DNA from: Sphingomonas japonica
Lineage (GTDB): Bacteria; Pseudomonadota; Alphaproteobacteria; Sphingomonadales; Sphingomonadaceae
Assembly: GCF_006346325.1 (NCBI RefSeq)
Contig: NZ_VDYR01000001.1
Location: 2,009,501-2,073,500, forward strand
Reading direction: 5' to 3'
Length of the DNA stretch: 64,000 nt
Position 1 is the stretch's first letter; each line of letters begins with the position of its first letter. The notes beneath the pieces were generated by a model. That model saw nothing but the letters and a program-made list of their open reading frames with translations, was not told where the DNA came from and ran no database searches. Of this stretch, positions 18,544 to 28,097 are shown in pieces. The position numbers were made by a program, and so were the translations under genes.

Positions 18544-19701
18544 TCAGCGGGGGCGCTGCGACGCGATCTGGCCGGTCGACAGGCGATAGGTCATGGTATT
18601 GCGATAGGTCTGGCCCGGATCGAGCCGCGCCGATCCGAACGCCGGCTGGTTGACCGTGTCGGGAAAGCCCTGCGGTTCGAGCACGATCGCATCGCCGCCG
18701 CGGTACAGCCGTCCCGACTTGCCGGTGACGGTGCCGTCGAGGAAATTGCCCGAATAGAATTGCACCCCCGGCTGGTTCGACCATAATTCGAACCCGCGCC
18801 CCGAAACCGGATCGTGCACCGCCGCCATGCGGTGCTGGTCCTGCGTCACCGCCGTGCCCACCACCCAATTATGGTCGTAGCCGCGGCCATAGGCGATCTG
18901 GACGTCGCGCGCGTCGCGAACGCGTTCGTTGATGACGCGCGGACTGCGGAAGTCGAACACCGTGCCCGCGACCGGGCGCAATTCGCCGGTCGGGATCAGC
19001 GTCGCGTCGACGGGCGTATAGCGATCGGCATCGATGGTCAGGATATGCCCCATCGCGCCGGTGCTGCTGCCCTCGCCGCTCAGGTTCCAATAGGCGTGGT
19101 TCGACAGGTTGACGACGGTCGGGCGATCGGTGGTCGCGCGATAGTCGATGGTCAGCGCGTTGTTCTCGTCCAGCGAATAGGTGGCATCGACGGTCAGCGT
19201 GCCGGGATAGCCCTGATCGCCATCGCGGCTGACATAGCGCAGCGTCACCGACGCGGTATCGCCTGACTTTACCGACACGATTTCCCACAGCACCTTGTCG
19301 AAGCCGGCAATGCCGCCGTGCAGCGAATTGGGGCCGTCATTGACCGGGGTGCGGTACTCCCTGCCGTCGAGCGTGAAGCGCCCCTGCGCGATGCGGTTGG
19401 CAACGCGGCCGACCGTGGCGCCGAAATATTCGGGCTGTTTCAGATATCCGGCCATGTCGTTGTGGCCGAGCATGACGTCGGCGACACGCCCGTCGCGATC
19501 CGGCATCCGCAGCGCCTGCAGCGTCGCGCCCCATGCGATCACCGTCGCGCTGACCCCCGCCTTGTTGGTCAGCGTCACCGCGCCGACTGCCCTGCCGTCC
19601 GCGGTCGTGCCGAACTTTGACCGTTTGGCGTCGGTCGCCAGCGCCGGTGTCGCCGCCATCAGCGCCGCCGCCAGCAGTAGCGGCCATCGTGCATCGAGCA
19701 T
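18544..19701 (-). CDS. galM: Exported aldose 1-epimerase
   Basis: 385 residues from ATG 19701, with an AGAAGGAAAG ribosome site. A signal peptide (MLDARWPLLLAAALMAATPALA) sends it to the periplasm, unlike cytoplasmic GalM. The family catalytic histidine is in SNHAYWNLSG and the catalytic glutamate in VLEPQGFPDT; NSLHGG is also conserved. It interconverts the alpha and beta anomers of sugars released by the glycosidases it is co-transcribed with. It is the first gene of the operon divergent from the TonB receptor. Confidence 0.92.
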   Translation of the reverse strand: MLDARWPLLLAAALMAATPALATDAKRSKFGTTADGRAVGAVTLTNKAGVSATVIAWGATLQALRMPDRDGRVADVMLGHNDMAGYLKQPEYFGATVGRVANRIAQGRFTLDGREYRTPVNDGPNSLHGGIAGFDKVLWEIVSVKSGDTASVTLRYVSRDGDQGYPGTLTVDATYSLDENNALTIDYRATTDRPTVVNLSNHAYWNLSGEGSSTGAMGHILTIDADRYTPVDATLIPTGELRPVAGTVFDFRSPRVINERVRDARDVQIAYGRGYDHNWVVGTAVTQDQHRMAAVHDPVSGRGFELWSNQPGVQFYSGNFLDGTVTGKSGRLYRGGDAIVLEPQGFPDTVNQPAFGSARLDPGQTYRNTMTYRLSTGQIASQRPR

Positions 19702-19896
19702 CTTTCCTTCTCCCTGTTCCGGCTCGAACGGCCGTGTTGAATCATCGCCCGACCGGGGATGGGACACCCTAGCCCAACCCGTGGCGCGATGAAAAGCTGA
19801 TAAGTATTATAAATCGCTTGATCCCCCCCGGCGCCTTGCCGTAAAAGATGGCGCGCCCTCGCCAGAAGGGCAATCAGGATGATGGGGAGGAACAAC
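19702..19896. promoter_or_regulatory. Divergent promoter region, galM operon / TonB receptor
   Basis: A 195-base gap between divergent starts. An AT-rich island at 19801-19822 stands out from the GC-rich surroundings and contains TATAAT on the minus strand (19806-19811) and TATTAT on the plus strand, so -10 elements for either direction may lie here. No clear -35 or perfect palindrome is visible. The plus-strand ribosome site GGGGAGG precedes ATG 19897. Confidence 0.45.
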
Positions 19897-22662
19897 ATGC
19901 AAAGTCGGACACTGGCACTCGCGTCGAGCGCGATCGCGCTGGTATTCATCGGCGCCGCGCAGGCCGCCGCCCAGACTGCGCCGCCACAATCGACTGCGCA
20001 GGACCCCGCGACGCAAGAAACCGCAGCCGAGATCGGCTCCGAGGAGATCGTCGTCACCGGCCTTCGCCGCAGCCTTGAATCGGCGCAGGCGATCAAGCGC
20101 AATTCGGACGGCATCGTCGATGCGATCGTCGCCGAGGATATCGGCAAGCTGCCCGACATCACCGCGTCCGCCGCGCTCGCGCGCGTCACCGGCGTCCAGG
20201 TCAACCGCGGTGCCGGCGAAGCGGCGCAGGTCCAGATTCGCGGCCTGCCCGACATCTCGACCACCTATAACGGGCGTGAGATCTTCACTGCCGAGAACCG
20301 TTTCGTCGCGATCCAGGATTTCCCGGCCGGCGCGGTCGCCGCGCTCGAAGTCTACAAGTCGGGCACCGCCAACCTGATCGAAGGCGGCATCGGCGGCCAG
20401 GTCAATGTCCGTTCGCGCCGTCCGTTCGATTTCGACGGGTTCGAGCTGTCGGGCTCACTCAACGGCGTCCATTTCGAACAGAGCCAGGCGCTCGACTGGA
20501 ACGGCAACCTGCTGATCTCGAACCGCTGGGAAACCGGGATCGGCGAGATCGGCATCCTCGTCAACGGCGCGATGACCAATATCGATTTTCTCGACGCCAC
20601 GCGCGAGAATGATCGCTTCGTCAGCCCCGAACCCAATAACGACATCGCCACGGGCGATTTCCGCCGCCCCAACGGCCAGGGCATCTTCTACGGCAGCGGC
20701 AATCGCTGGCGGCCGTCGGTCAACGCGGCGATCCAGTGGAAGCCGGCCCCGAACTTCGAAATCTATGTCGACGGGCTGTTCCAGGGCTATCGCGCCGAGG
20801 ATCGCAACCACTGGCTGTTCGTCCCCACCTTCGGCGCGACCGAATTCAGCAACGTCGTGCTGCGCGACGACGGCAGCAATTCGCTGCAAAGCGCCACGGT
20901 GACCAATGCCGCCGCCCCCGATGGCTACGACGCGTTCAGCAAGCAGCGCACCGACACCTATCAGATCGCCGGTGGCGCGATCTGGACCGCCGACCGGCTG
21001 AAGCTGTCCGCCGATATCGCCTATACCGATTCGACCTATACGCAGCGCAACGCCAATATCGATTACCTGTTCACCAGCTCGCCGGTGCGCAACGTCGTGT
21101 TCGAAAGCAGTCAGGGCGAAGGCGGCGGCACGTTCGACTTCCTCGACTTCAATGCTGCCGACCCGAACAATTATCAGTTGCGCGGGCTGTTCGACACCAA
21201 TTTCCAGGCGACCGGGCAGGATATCCAGGCACGGTTCGACGCCGAATACGATACCGGCATCGACGTCCTGTCGCGCATCCAGATCGGCTTTCGCTACAAT
21301 GATCGCGACGCCAGCCGCCGCAATGGCCAGCGCTATGCGGGCCTCGCCCAGCTCGGCATCCTGTATCGCGACTTGCCGGTGGACATCGCCCTCATCCCGC
21401 GCGGGTTCCGCTATGATCAACTGCAGCCCGACACGCTGTTCGCGGGGCCGACCTTCGACAGCGTGTTCGCCAATCTCGCAGCGCTGCGGACGATCGCGCA
21501 GCGCGGCGGTGACCAGGCGGCGATCGATTTTGCCAATACCGGCGATCCGGCGTTCAACCCCCTCGAGACCTTCACTGCCAACGAGCGCGCCTATGCGGGG
21601 TATGCGCAGGTCAAATACGCGTTCGATCTTGGCTTGCCGGTCGATGGCCTGATCGGCGTGCGCGTCGTCAAGACCGAGACGACGCTCAACGGCACCTCTC
21701 GCGACGATGCCACCGGCGTATTCTCGCCCGTGACGCAGCAATCGGAATATACCGATTATCTGCCCAATGCGAGCCTGCGCGCCGAGCTGACCGATGGATT
21801 GCAGCTTCGCCTGGCATACACCCAGACACGGACGCGGCCGAACTTCATCGACCTCAATCCATCGACCACCTTCGGCACCATTCCAAGTTCGTGCACCCCC
21901 GATCCGGCCAATCCCGAGGCTACGGGTCCGGATGCACCGGGCTGCAACATCTTCAATTCGAGCGGCAATCCCGACCTCCAGCCGCTCCAGTCGAACAATT
22001 ACGACATCTCGCTCGAATGGTATTTCTCGCGCACCGGGTCGCTCACGGGCGGACTGTTCCGCCGCGACGTCAGCAACTTCATCTTCCGCAACTCGGTGAC
22101 CGAGGAAATCCCCAACGCGCCCAATGTCATCACCAACCTGCCGACCAACGGCGGCGACGGGCGGCTGCAGGGCGCCGAAGTCGCGTTCACCTCATTCCTC
22201 GATTTCGACAGCCTGCCGCAATGGGCGCAGGGCTTCGGCGTCCAGGCGAATTACACCTATATCGACGCCACGACCGAGCTTGCTCCCGGCTTCCAGGATC
22301 GCCTGCCGGGACAGCAGCCTTTCCCCGGCGTATCAGAGCATAGCTACAATCTGGTCGGCCTATACGAACGCCCGCAATTCTCGGCGCGCCTGGCGTATAA
22401 CTGGCGGTCGGAGTTCGTCATCGAGTATCAGGACCTGCAACAGGGCTTCCTGTCGCCGCTGACGCAGCAGGCGCTCGGCACGCTCGATTTCTCGGCGTCG
22501 GTGACGCCGATCGAGAATATCACGATCGCGTTCGACATGCTCAACATCCTCGCCGATCCGGTCAAGACCGACCGCGTCTACAACGCGGCTGGCGACGCCT
22601 ATAACTTCCAGACCCGCTATATCGAGCGCGTCTATTCGCTGGGCGTACGCTTCCGCTTCTGA
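19897..22662 (+). CDS. TonB-dependent receptor, carbohydrate type
   Basis: 921 residues. ATG 19897 has a strong GGGGAGG site; the ATG at 19879 lies before it and is rejected. The signal peptide ends AQAAAQ. The plug domain begins with a TonB-box-like EEIVVTGLRR, followed by DGIVDAIVAEDIGKLPDITASA, the pattern of sphingomonad/Caulobacter sugar receptors. The remainder is a 22-strand barrel ending SLGVRFRF with terminal Phe. It takes up oligosaccharides across the outer membrane using ExbBD-TonB energy. The substrate is probably the arabinose/xylose-containing glycan handled by the divergent GH43 operon (inference). Confidence 0.93.
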   Translation: MQSRTLALASSAIALVFIGAAQAAAQTAPPQSTAQDPATQETAAEIGSEEIVVTGLRRSLESAQAIKRNSDGIVDAIVAEDIGKLPDITASAALARVTGVQVNRGAGEAAQVQIRGLPDISTTYNGREIFTAENRFVAIQDFPAGAVAALEVYKSGTANLIEGGIGGQVNVRSRRPFDFDGFELSGSLNGVHFEQSQALDWNGNLLISNRWETGIGEIGILVNGAMTNIDFLDATRENDRFVSPEPNNDIATGDFRRPNGQGIFYGSGNRWRPSVNAAIQWKPAPNFEIYVDGLFQGYRAEDRNHWLFVPTFGATEFSNVVLRDDGSNSLQSATVTNAAAPDGYDAFSKQRTDTYQIAGGAIWTADRLKLSADIAYTDSTYTQRNANIDYLFTSSPVRNVVFESSQGEGGGTFDFLDFNAADPNNYQLRGLFDTNFQATGQDIQARFDAEYDTGIDVLSRIQIGFRYNDRDASRRNGQRYAGLAQLGILYRDLPVDIALIPRGFRYDQLQPDTLFAGPTFDSVFANLAALRTIAQRGGDQAAIDFANTGDPAFNPLETFTANERAYAGYAQVKYAFDLGLPVDGLIGVRVVKTETTLNGTSRDDATGVFSPVTQQSEYTDYLPNASLRAELTDGLQLRLAYTQTRTRPNFIDLNPSTTFGTIPSSCTPDPANPEATGPDAPGCNIFNSSGNPDLQPLQSNNYDISLEWYFSRTGSLTGGLFRRDVSNFIFRNSVTEEIPNAPNVITNLPTNGGDGRLQGAEVAFTSFLDFDSLPQWAQGFGVQANYTYIDATTELAPGFQDRLPGQQPFPGVSEHSYNLVGLYERPQFSARLAYNWRSEFVIEYQDLQQGFLSPLTQQALGTLDFSASVTPIENITIAFDMLNILADPVKTDRVYNAAGDAYNFQTRYIERVYSLGVRFRF

Positions 22663-22690
22663 TCCCCGGACGCCATTTCACAAAGGCGTC

Positions 22691-22724
22691 GGGCCGCACC
22701 GGGAATCCGGTGCGGCCCTTTTTT
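22691..22724 (+). terminator. Rho-independent terminator of the TonB receptor gene
   Basis: A perfect 12-bp stem (GGGCCGCACCGG and complement) with a GAAT loop, followed by six T residues, 28 bases after the stop codon. Confidence 0.95.
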
Positions 22725-22758
22725 GGCGCTACTTTGACGCATGATCGTACCTCAACCC

Positions 22759-22861
22759 GTTCGTGTCGAGCGAAGTCGAGACACCCTACCGAGCGAAGCC
22801 GAGGCGCTTGCGGCGTTCTCGTTACGCTCGAACAAATCCCTCGACTTGGCTCGGGACGAAC
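22759..22861. repeat. REP-like inverted repeat pair
   Basis: Two 22-base units in opposite orientation (22759-22780 and 22840-22861) match at 19 of 22 positions. Each begins GTTCGT and ends AAGTCGAG when read outward to inward. Between them lies a related degenerate GAGCGAAGCCGAG copy (22791-22803). They sit in a gap between convergent genes, the usual place for REP/BIME elements, and I recognise this type of unit as common in sphingomonad intergenic DNA. Confidence 0.7.
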
Positions 22862-22889
22862 GGGGATGGGTAAAGCTGCTAAACCCCAC

Positions 22890-24125
22890 TCAGCCCGCGA
22901 CCAGCGCCTTGAGCGGCACACTGCTGTCCGCCAGCGCCGCCGGATCGGCACGCACCCGCCCCGTCACCAGCGCCCGCCCCTGTGCGAAGTCGCGGACCGC
23001 ATTGACGCAATCAAGCGCGATCACCTGTCCGCCGCGCAGATACACGACGCTGAACGACCGCGTCTGCGGATCGCCGCGCACGATCGCCGCGTCGTGGCCG
23101 ACCGACAGTCCTACCGTCTGCAGCTTGAGGTCATATTGGTTCGACCAGAACCACGGCACCGCGTCATAGGGCTCGGGTGTGCCGGTCAGCGCCTTGGCGA
23201 CGGTTGCGGCCATGTCGGTGGCATTCTGCACCGATTCGAGCCGGATCGTCGCACCGTCCGCAAAGCCATTGGCATGCGCCGCGCAATCGCCGATCGCCCA
23301 GATGTCGGGCAGGTCGGTGCGGCACAGCGCGTCTACCAGCACGCCATTGGCTGTGCGTGCGCCGGCCGCGGCCAACGGCTCGATCTCCGGCACGATGCCG
23401 ATGCCGACGATCACGCAGTCGGTGGCGACCGCTTCGCCATCGCTCAGCCGCACCGCCGCGACCTGGCCGCTTGTACCTTCGAGGCGATCGACCGTGCTTC
23501 CCAGGCGCAGATCGACGCCGCGCGCTCTATGCTCGACTTCGTAGAAGCGCGACAGTGCGGATCCCGCAACCCGCGCCAGCACGCGGTCCTCGGCTTCGAA
23601 CAGCGTCACCTGCCTGCCCAGCCCGGTCAGCACCGCCGCCGCCTCGAGCCCGATATATCCGCCGCCGATCACCGCCACCCGCGCGACATCGGGAAGCTCG
23701 GCGAGCAGCGCATCGACATCGCCGCGCGACCGCACTGCGTGGACGCCGGCCAGGTCGTGCCCGGCACAGCTCAAACGCCGCGCCCGCCCGCCGCCGGCCC
23801 AGATCAGCGCTCCATAGCCGATGCTGTCTCCGTCGGCGGTCGTCACCCGGTGCGCCGCAGCATCGACCGCGACGACCCGCACCCCGCCGACGATCGCGAT
23901 CCCGCGCTCTTGCCAGAACGCAGCCGGGCGGATCAGGATGCGCTCGAACGGCTTGTCACCCGCCAGATAGTCCTTGGACAGCGGCGGGCGCTCATAGGGC
24001 AGTTCGGGATCGTCGCCGACCAGCGCGATCGACCCCGCAAAGCCGCGTTGGCGTAGGCCGATCGCCGCCTGCGCGCCGCCATGTCCGGTGCCGATAATGA
24101 CGACGTCGAAATGCGCTTCCGTCAC
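22890..24125 (-). CDS. FAD-dependent NAD(P)H oxidoreductase (ferredoxin-reductase type)
   Basis: 411 residues. The N-terminal FAD motif is IIGTGHGGAQAA, YERPPLSKDYL is typical of oxygenase-coupled reductases, the NAD-binding motif is VIGGGYIGLEAA, and the second FAD motif is DIWAIGDCAA. It matches rhodocoxin/putidaredoxin-reductase-like enzymes that pass electrons from NADH to a 2Fe-2S protein. Its ATG overlaps the stop of the molybdenum subunit gene (ATGA), making it the fourth gene of the aldehyde oxidoreductase operon. No separate ferredoxin or P450 gene is nearby. Confidence 0.88.
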   Translation of the reverse strand: MTEAHFDVVIIGTGHGGAQAAIGLRQRGFAGSIALVGDDPELPYERPPLSKDYLAGDKPFERILIRPAAFWQERGIAIVGGVRVVAVDAAAHRVTTADGDSIGYGALIWAGGGRARRLSCAGHDLAGVHAVRSRGDVDALLAELPDVARVAVIGGGYIGLEAAAVLTGLGRQVTLFEAEDRVLARVAGSALSRFYEVEHRARGVDLRLGSTVDRLEGTSGQVAAVRLSDGEAVATDCVIVGIGIVPEIEPLAAAGARTANGVLVDALCRTDLPDIWAIGDCAAHANGFADGATIRLESVQNATDMAATVAKALTGTPEPYDAVPWFWSNQYDLKLQTVGLSVGHDAAIVRGDPQTRSFSVVYLRGGQVIALDCVNAVRDFAQGRALVTGRVRADPAALADSSVPLKALVAG

Positions 24126-26320
24126 GCGATCGCCGGCAGCTGGTCCAGATAGGTGTCGAGCGTTATCGGATAGTCGCGCACGCGCACGCCGGTGGCGTTG
24201 TAGATCGCATTGGCGACTGCCGCGCCGATCCCGCAGATACCGAGTTCGCCGACGCCCTTGGCCTTCATCGGCGACGACATCGGATCGGTCTCTGGCAGGA
24301 AAATGACTTCCTGGTGCGGGATGTCGGCATGGACCGGCACTTCGTACCCGGCCAGATCATGGTTGACGAAGAAACCGAAGCGCTTGTCGACGACCAGATG
24401 CTCCATCATCGCCGCGCCGGCGCCCATCACCATCCCGCCGATCACCTGGCTGCGCGCCGATTTCGGGTTGAGGATGCGCCCAGCCGCGCATACCGCCAGC
24501 ATCCGGCGGATACGCGCCTCGCCGGTGAAGCGGTTGACCGCCGCCTCGACGAAATGCGCGCCGAACGTCGATTGCTGCGCCTTTTGCGCCAGGTCGCCGA
24601 ACTCGATCTTGTCCTCGACCGCGATCTCGCCGCCCTGCGCCGCCTGCGCCAGCGGCACGCTGCGCCCGCCCGCCACGACATTGCCGCCGACGAAATCAGC
24701 GGTGGCGGGGTCGAGCCCGAGCCGCTGCGCCACCGTCTCGCGCAGCTTCACGCACGCCGCATAGACGCCGGCGGTCGAGCTGTTGGCGCCCCACTGCCCG
24801 CCCGATCCGGCCGATGCCGGAAACGACGAGTCGCCCAGCCTGACCACCACCTGTTCGAGCGGCACCCCCAGCATCTCCGCCGCGGTCTGCGCGACGATGG
24901 TATAGGTGCCGGTGCCGATATCGGTCATGTCGGTTTCGACCGTGACCACGCCCTGCGGGCTCAGCCGCACCCGCGCGCCCGAATCCATGACGATGTTGTT
25001 GCGGAACGCCGAGGCGACGCCCATGCCGACATACCAGTCGCCATCGCGGGTCGCGCGCGGTGCCTGGCGCTTGCTCCAGCCGAAGCGATCGGCGCCGACG
25101 CGGAGGCATTCGACCAATTGCCGCTGCGAGAACGGCCGCTCGGGCTTCATCGGATCGACCTGGGTGTCGTTCCTGATGCGCAATTCGATCGGGTCCATCT
25201 CGAGCTGTTCGGCGAGCTCGTCCATCGCGATTTCGAGCGCCATCAATCCGGGAGCCTCGCCCGGCGCGCGCATCGCATTGCCCTCGGGCAGGTCGAGTAC
25301 CGCCAGCCTGAGCGCGGTCATGCGGTTGGCCCCGGCATAGAGCAAAGGCGTCTGCGCGGTCGCGACTTCGGGTCCGCCACCGGGCAGATCGCCCGACCAG
25401 CTTTCGTGCCCGATCGCGGTCAGCGTGCCGTCGCGGTCGGCACCCAGCCGGATGCGCTGGATCGTCGCCGGGCGATGCGTGGTGTTGTTGATCGACATCG
25501 GCCGGGTCAGCGCGACCTTGACCGGGCGCTTGGCGGCGCGTGCGCCCAGCGCCGCCAGTAACGCATCGGCGCGCACGAACAGCTTGCCGCCGAAACCGCC
25601 GCCGACATAGGGCGCGATCAGCCGCACCTTGTCCTTGGGGATGCCGAGCGTCTTGGCGACGTCGCCCTTGCCCCAGTCGATCATCTGGTTGGCGGTCCAC
25701 AAGGTCAGCTCGTCGCCGTTCCACGCCGCGGTCGAGGCATGCGGCTCCATCATCGCATGCGCCTGGTCGGGCGTCGAATAGCGCTGATCGAGCTTGACCG
25801 GAGCGCGCTCGAACGCTGCGGCGAAATCGCCCAACCGGGTGTCGGCATTGCCGTCGCCCGACGGCATCTTGGCGCCGTCCATCGCCTCGGCGAGATCGAA
25901 CCTGCCCTGCCCGCGCGCATAGTCGACGCGGACCAGCCCGGCCGCCGCCCGCGCCTGCTCGAAGGTTTCGGCGACGACGACCGCGACTGCCTGATGATAA
26001 TGCTCGACGTCCGGTCCGGCGAGCAGCTTCGCGGTGTTGAAGCTGCCCTTGGTCAGCTTGCCTGCATTCTCGGCGGTAACGATGGCGAGCACGCCCGGGG
26101 CAGCTTCGGCCGCCCTGGTATCGATCGCGGTGATCCGCCCCTTGGCGATCGCCGCGCCGATGACATGGCCATAGGCGGGGTTGGTCACCGCATCGTGCCG
26201 CTCATAGGCATAAGGCGCGGTGCCGGTGGTCTTGGCCGGACCGTCTATGCGATTGGTGGCCTTGCCGACCACGGTCATGCGGTCGATCGGATTGGGGCCT
26301 GCGGGCGTGTCGAACTTCAT
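24122..26320 (-). CDS. paoC: Aldehyde oxidoreductase, molybdenum-cofactor subunit (PaoC-like)
   Basis: 732 residues from ATG 26320; the frame upstream of it is shadow. This is the xanthine-oxidase-family large subunit that binds molybdopterin. Signs are GGGFGGKLFVR, RAPGEAPG, and GSGGQWGANSS followed by the C-terminal AKGVGELGICG carrying the catalytic glutamate. It begins 4 bases after the FAD subunit gene. With the 2Fe-2S and FAD subunits it forms a PaoABC-type heterotrimer oxidising aldehydes or N-heterocycles. There is no PaoD/XdhC-type cofactor-insertion gene in this operon. Confidence 0.93.
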   Translation of the reverse strand: MKFDTPAGPNPIDRMTVVGKATNRIDGPAKTTGTAPYAYERHDAVTNPAYGHVIGAAIAKGRITAIDTRAAEAAPGVLAIVTAENAGKLTKGSFNTAKLLAGPDVEHYHQAVAVVVAETFEQARAAAGLVRVDYARGQGRFDLAEAMDGAKMPSGDGNADTRLGDFAAAFERAPVKLDQRYSTPDQAHAMMEPHASTAAWNGDELTLWTANQMIDWGKGDVAKTLGIPKDKVRLIAPYVGGGFGGKLFVRADALLAALGARAAKRPVKVALTRPMSINNTTHRPATIQRIRLGADRDGTLTAIGHESWSGDLPGGGPEVATAQTPLLYAGANRMTALRLAVLDLPEGNAMRAPGEAPGLMALEIAMDELAEQLEMDPIELRIRNDTQVDPMKPERPFSQRQLVECLRVGADRFGWSKRQAPRATRDGDWYVGMGVASAFRNNIVMDSGARVRLSPQGVVTVETDMTDIGTGTYTIVAQTAAEMLGVPLEQVVVRLGDSSFPASAGSGGQWGANSSTAGVYAACVKLRETVAQRLGLDPATADFVGGNVVAGGRSVPLAQAAQGGEIAVEDKIEFGDLAQKAQQSTFGAHFVEAAVNRFTGEARIRRMLAVCAAGRILNPKSARSQVIGGMVMGAGAAMMEHLVVDKRFGFFVNHDLAGYEVPVHADIPHQEVIFLPETDPMSSPMKAKGVGELGICGIGAAVANAIYNATGVRVRDYPITLDTYLDQLPAIA

Positions 26321-26324
26321 GGCC

Positions 26325-27275
26325 TCAACTCCGCGCCTGCGCCAGCACCGCACCGAGCGTGCGCTCGGTAAGGGACAGCTTGAAACGATTATCCTGCGTC
26401 GGCTTCGCTCCCGCCAGCAGCCCTGCAGCGACCGGCTTGGCACCGCGCGGCAGTTCGGCCTCGGCCGCTTCGACCCGCCACGGCTTCGGACCGATCCCGC
26501 CGACCGCGACCCGCCCCGATCCGTCGCGCCGGATCACCGCAGCGACCGACACCAGCGCGAAGGCATAGGACGCGCGGTCGCGCACCTTGTGATAGAAATG
26601 CTCGCCGCCGATCGGCTTGGGCAAGGTGACCGCGGTGATCAGCTCGCCCGCTTCCAGATTGGTGTCGAGTTGCGGCGTGTTGCCCGGCAGACGGTGGAAA
26701 TCGGCGATCGCGATCAACCGCGCGCTGCCGTCGGGCCGCACCGTCTCCACGTTCGCGTCGAGCAGCCGCAGCGCGACGTTCATGTCGCTGGGATTGGTCG
26801 CGATGCAGGCGTCGCTCATCCCGACCACGCCCAGCTGGCGGCTGAACCCGCCGATCGCGGCGCAGCCCGACCCCGGCTTGCGCTTGTTGCAAGCCTGGTT
26901 GGTGTCGTAGAAATACGGGCAGCGGGTGCGTTGCAGCAAGTTGCCCGCGGTCGTCGCCTTGTTGCGCAACTGTCCCGACGCCCCGGCGAGCAGCGCGCGC
27001 GACAATACGCCGTAATCGCGGCGCACGCGCTTGTCGGCGGCAAGATCGGTATTGCGGACCAGCGCCCCGATCCGCAGCCCGCCCTTGTCAGTCTTTTCGA
27101 TCGCGTCGAGGCCCAGGCCATTGACGTCGATCAGCTGCGCCGGCGTCTCGATCTCCAGCTTCATCAGGTCGAGCAGGTTGGTGCCGCCCGCGATGAACTT
27201 GGCCCCTTGCGTCCGCGCCGCGGCGGCGGCCGCCTCGGCGGGGGTAGCGGCGCGGGTATAGCTGAACGGCCTCAT
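26325..27275 (-). CDS. paoB: Aldehyde oxidoreductase, FAD subunit (PaoB-like)
   Basis: 316 residues. The FAD-binding motifs [11 protein letters not shown] and [14 protein letters not shown] are conserved. Cysteines in TRCPYF, QACNKR and SGCAAIGG match the extra 4Fe-4S cluster segment that separates the PaoB/HcrB-like subunits from ordinary xanthine-dehydrogenase FAD subunits. It passes electrons between the molybdenum and 2Fe-2S subunits. Its start overlaps the end of the 2Fe-2S subunit gene by 4 bases (ATGA). Confidence 0.93.
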   Translation of the reverse strand: MRPFSYTRAATPAEAAAAAARTQGAKFIAGGTNLLDLMKLEIETPAQLIDVNGLGLDAIEKTDKGGLRIGALVRNTDLAADKRVRRDYGVLSRALLAGASGQLRNKATTAGNLLQRTRCPYFYDTNQACNKRKPGSGCAAIGGFSRQLGVVGMSDACIATNPSDMNVALRLLDANVETVRPDGSARLIAIADFHRLPGNTPQLDTNLEAGELITAVTLPKPIGGEHFYHKVRDRASYAFALVSVAAVIRRDGSGRVAVGGIGPKPWRVEAAEAELPRGAKPVAAGLLAGAKPTQDNRFKLSLTERTLGAVLAQARS

Positions 27276-27925
27276 GCCCCTGTCCCCTCGACTTCGCCCC
27301 TGGCCACGTTGGTCATCGCCTCGAGAATGTTCGAATAGGCGCCGCAGCGGCAGATATTGCCGCTCATCCGCTCGCGCATCTCGTCATTGGTGATCTGCGG
27401 CCGCTTGTCGAGGTCGCCGCTGACATGGCTGGGAATCCCCGCCTTGATCTCGTCGAGCACCGCCACCGCCGAACAGATCTGCCCCGGCGTGCAATAGCCG
27501 CACTGATAGCCGTCGGCCGCCACGAACGCCGCCTGCATCGGGTGAAGATTGTCCGGCGTGCCCAGCCCTTCGATCGTCGTCACCGCGTCGCCGTCGTGCA
27601 TCACCGCCAGCGTCAGGCAGCTGTTGATGCGCCGTCCATCGACGATCACCGTGCACGCGCCGCACTGGCCGTGATCGCAACCCTTCTTGGTACCGGTGAG
27701 GTTCAGATGCTCGCGCAGCGCATCAAGCAGCGTCGTGCGCGTGTCGAGATCGAGCGCCTGTGCGCGGCCATTGACGTTCAGCGTCACCTTGGCCGACATC
27801 GGCTGCAACTGCGCCGCGACGGCGGCCGGCTGGCCCTGCGCGGCAGGAATTGCGGTGACGGCAACCGATGCCGTCCCGCCGACGAGCACAGCCCGCCGCG
27901 AAACTTCCAGCTCATCGATGGGCAT
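27272..27925 (-). CDS. paoA: Aldehyde oxidoreductase, 2Fe-2S subunit with Tat signal (PaoA-like)
   Basis: 217 residues from ATG 27925, with CAGGAGA upstream. The N-terminus carries a twin-arginine motif (SRRAVLVGG), indicating export of the assembled complex. The plant-type 2Fe-2S cluster ligands are in [12 protein letters not shown] and INSCLTL, and the second cluster in QCGYCTPGQ and ICRCGAYSN. It heads the operon and is divergent from a membrane-protein gene 173 bases away. Confidence 0.93.
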   Translation of the reverse strand: MPIDELEVSRRAVLVGGTASVAVTAIPAAQGQPAAVAAQLQPMSAKVTLNVNGRAQALDLDTRTTLLDALREHLNLTGTKKGCDHGQCGACTVIVDGRRINSCLTLAVMHDGDAVTTIEGLGTPDNLHPMQAAFVAADGYQCGYCTPGQICSAVAVLDEIKAGIPSHVSGDLDKRPQITNDEMRERMSGNICRCGAYSNILEAMTNVARGEVEGTGA

Positions 27926-28097
27926 CGCTACGGTCTCCTGCTGCTTGATCCGGTGCTGCGCATCCACGTCAGAACATCTGCGGGCACCGGTGTTGTGTAC
28001 GCGAATGCGTCGCGCCGGTCGAGCGCGATCGACGCGGGCCGCGGCTTGCATCGCGGACCAACTTGCGCCGCCGGTTCGGTCGAACCATGGTGCCGGA

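Noticed and set aside
22710-24056. Long plus-strand open frame opposite the FAD oxidoreductase gene
   Set aside because: Mirror frame of a high-GC gene; it lacks recognisable motifs and is rich in Arg/His/Gln, as expected for a shadow.
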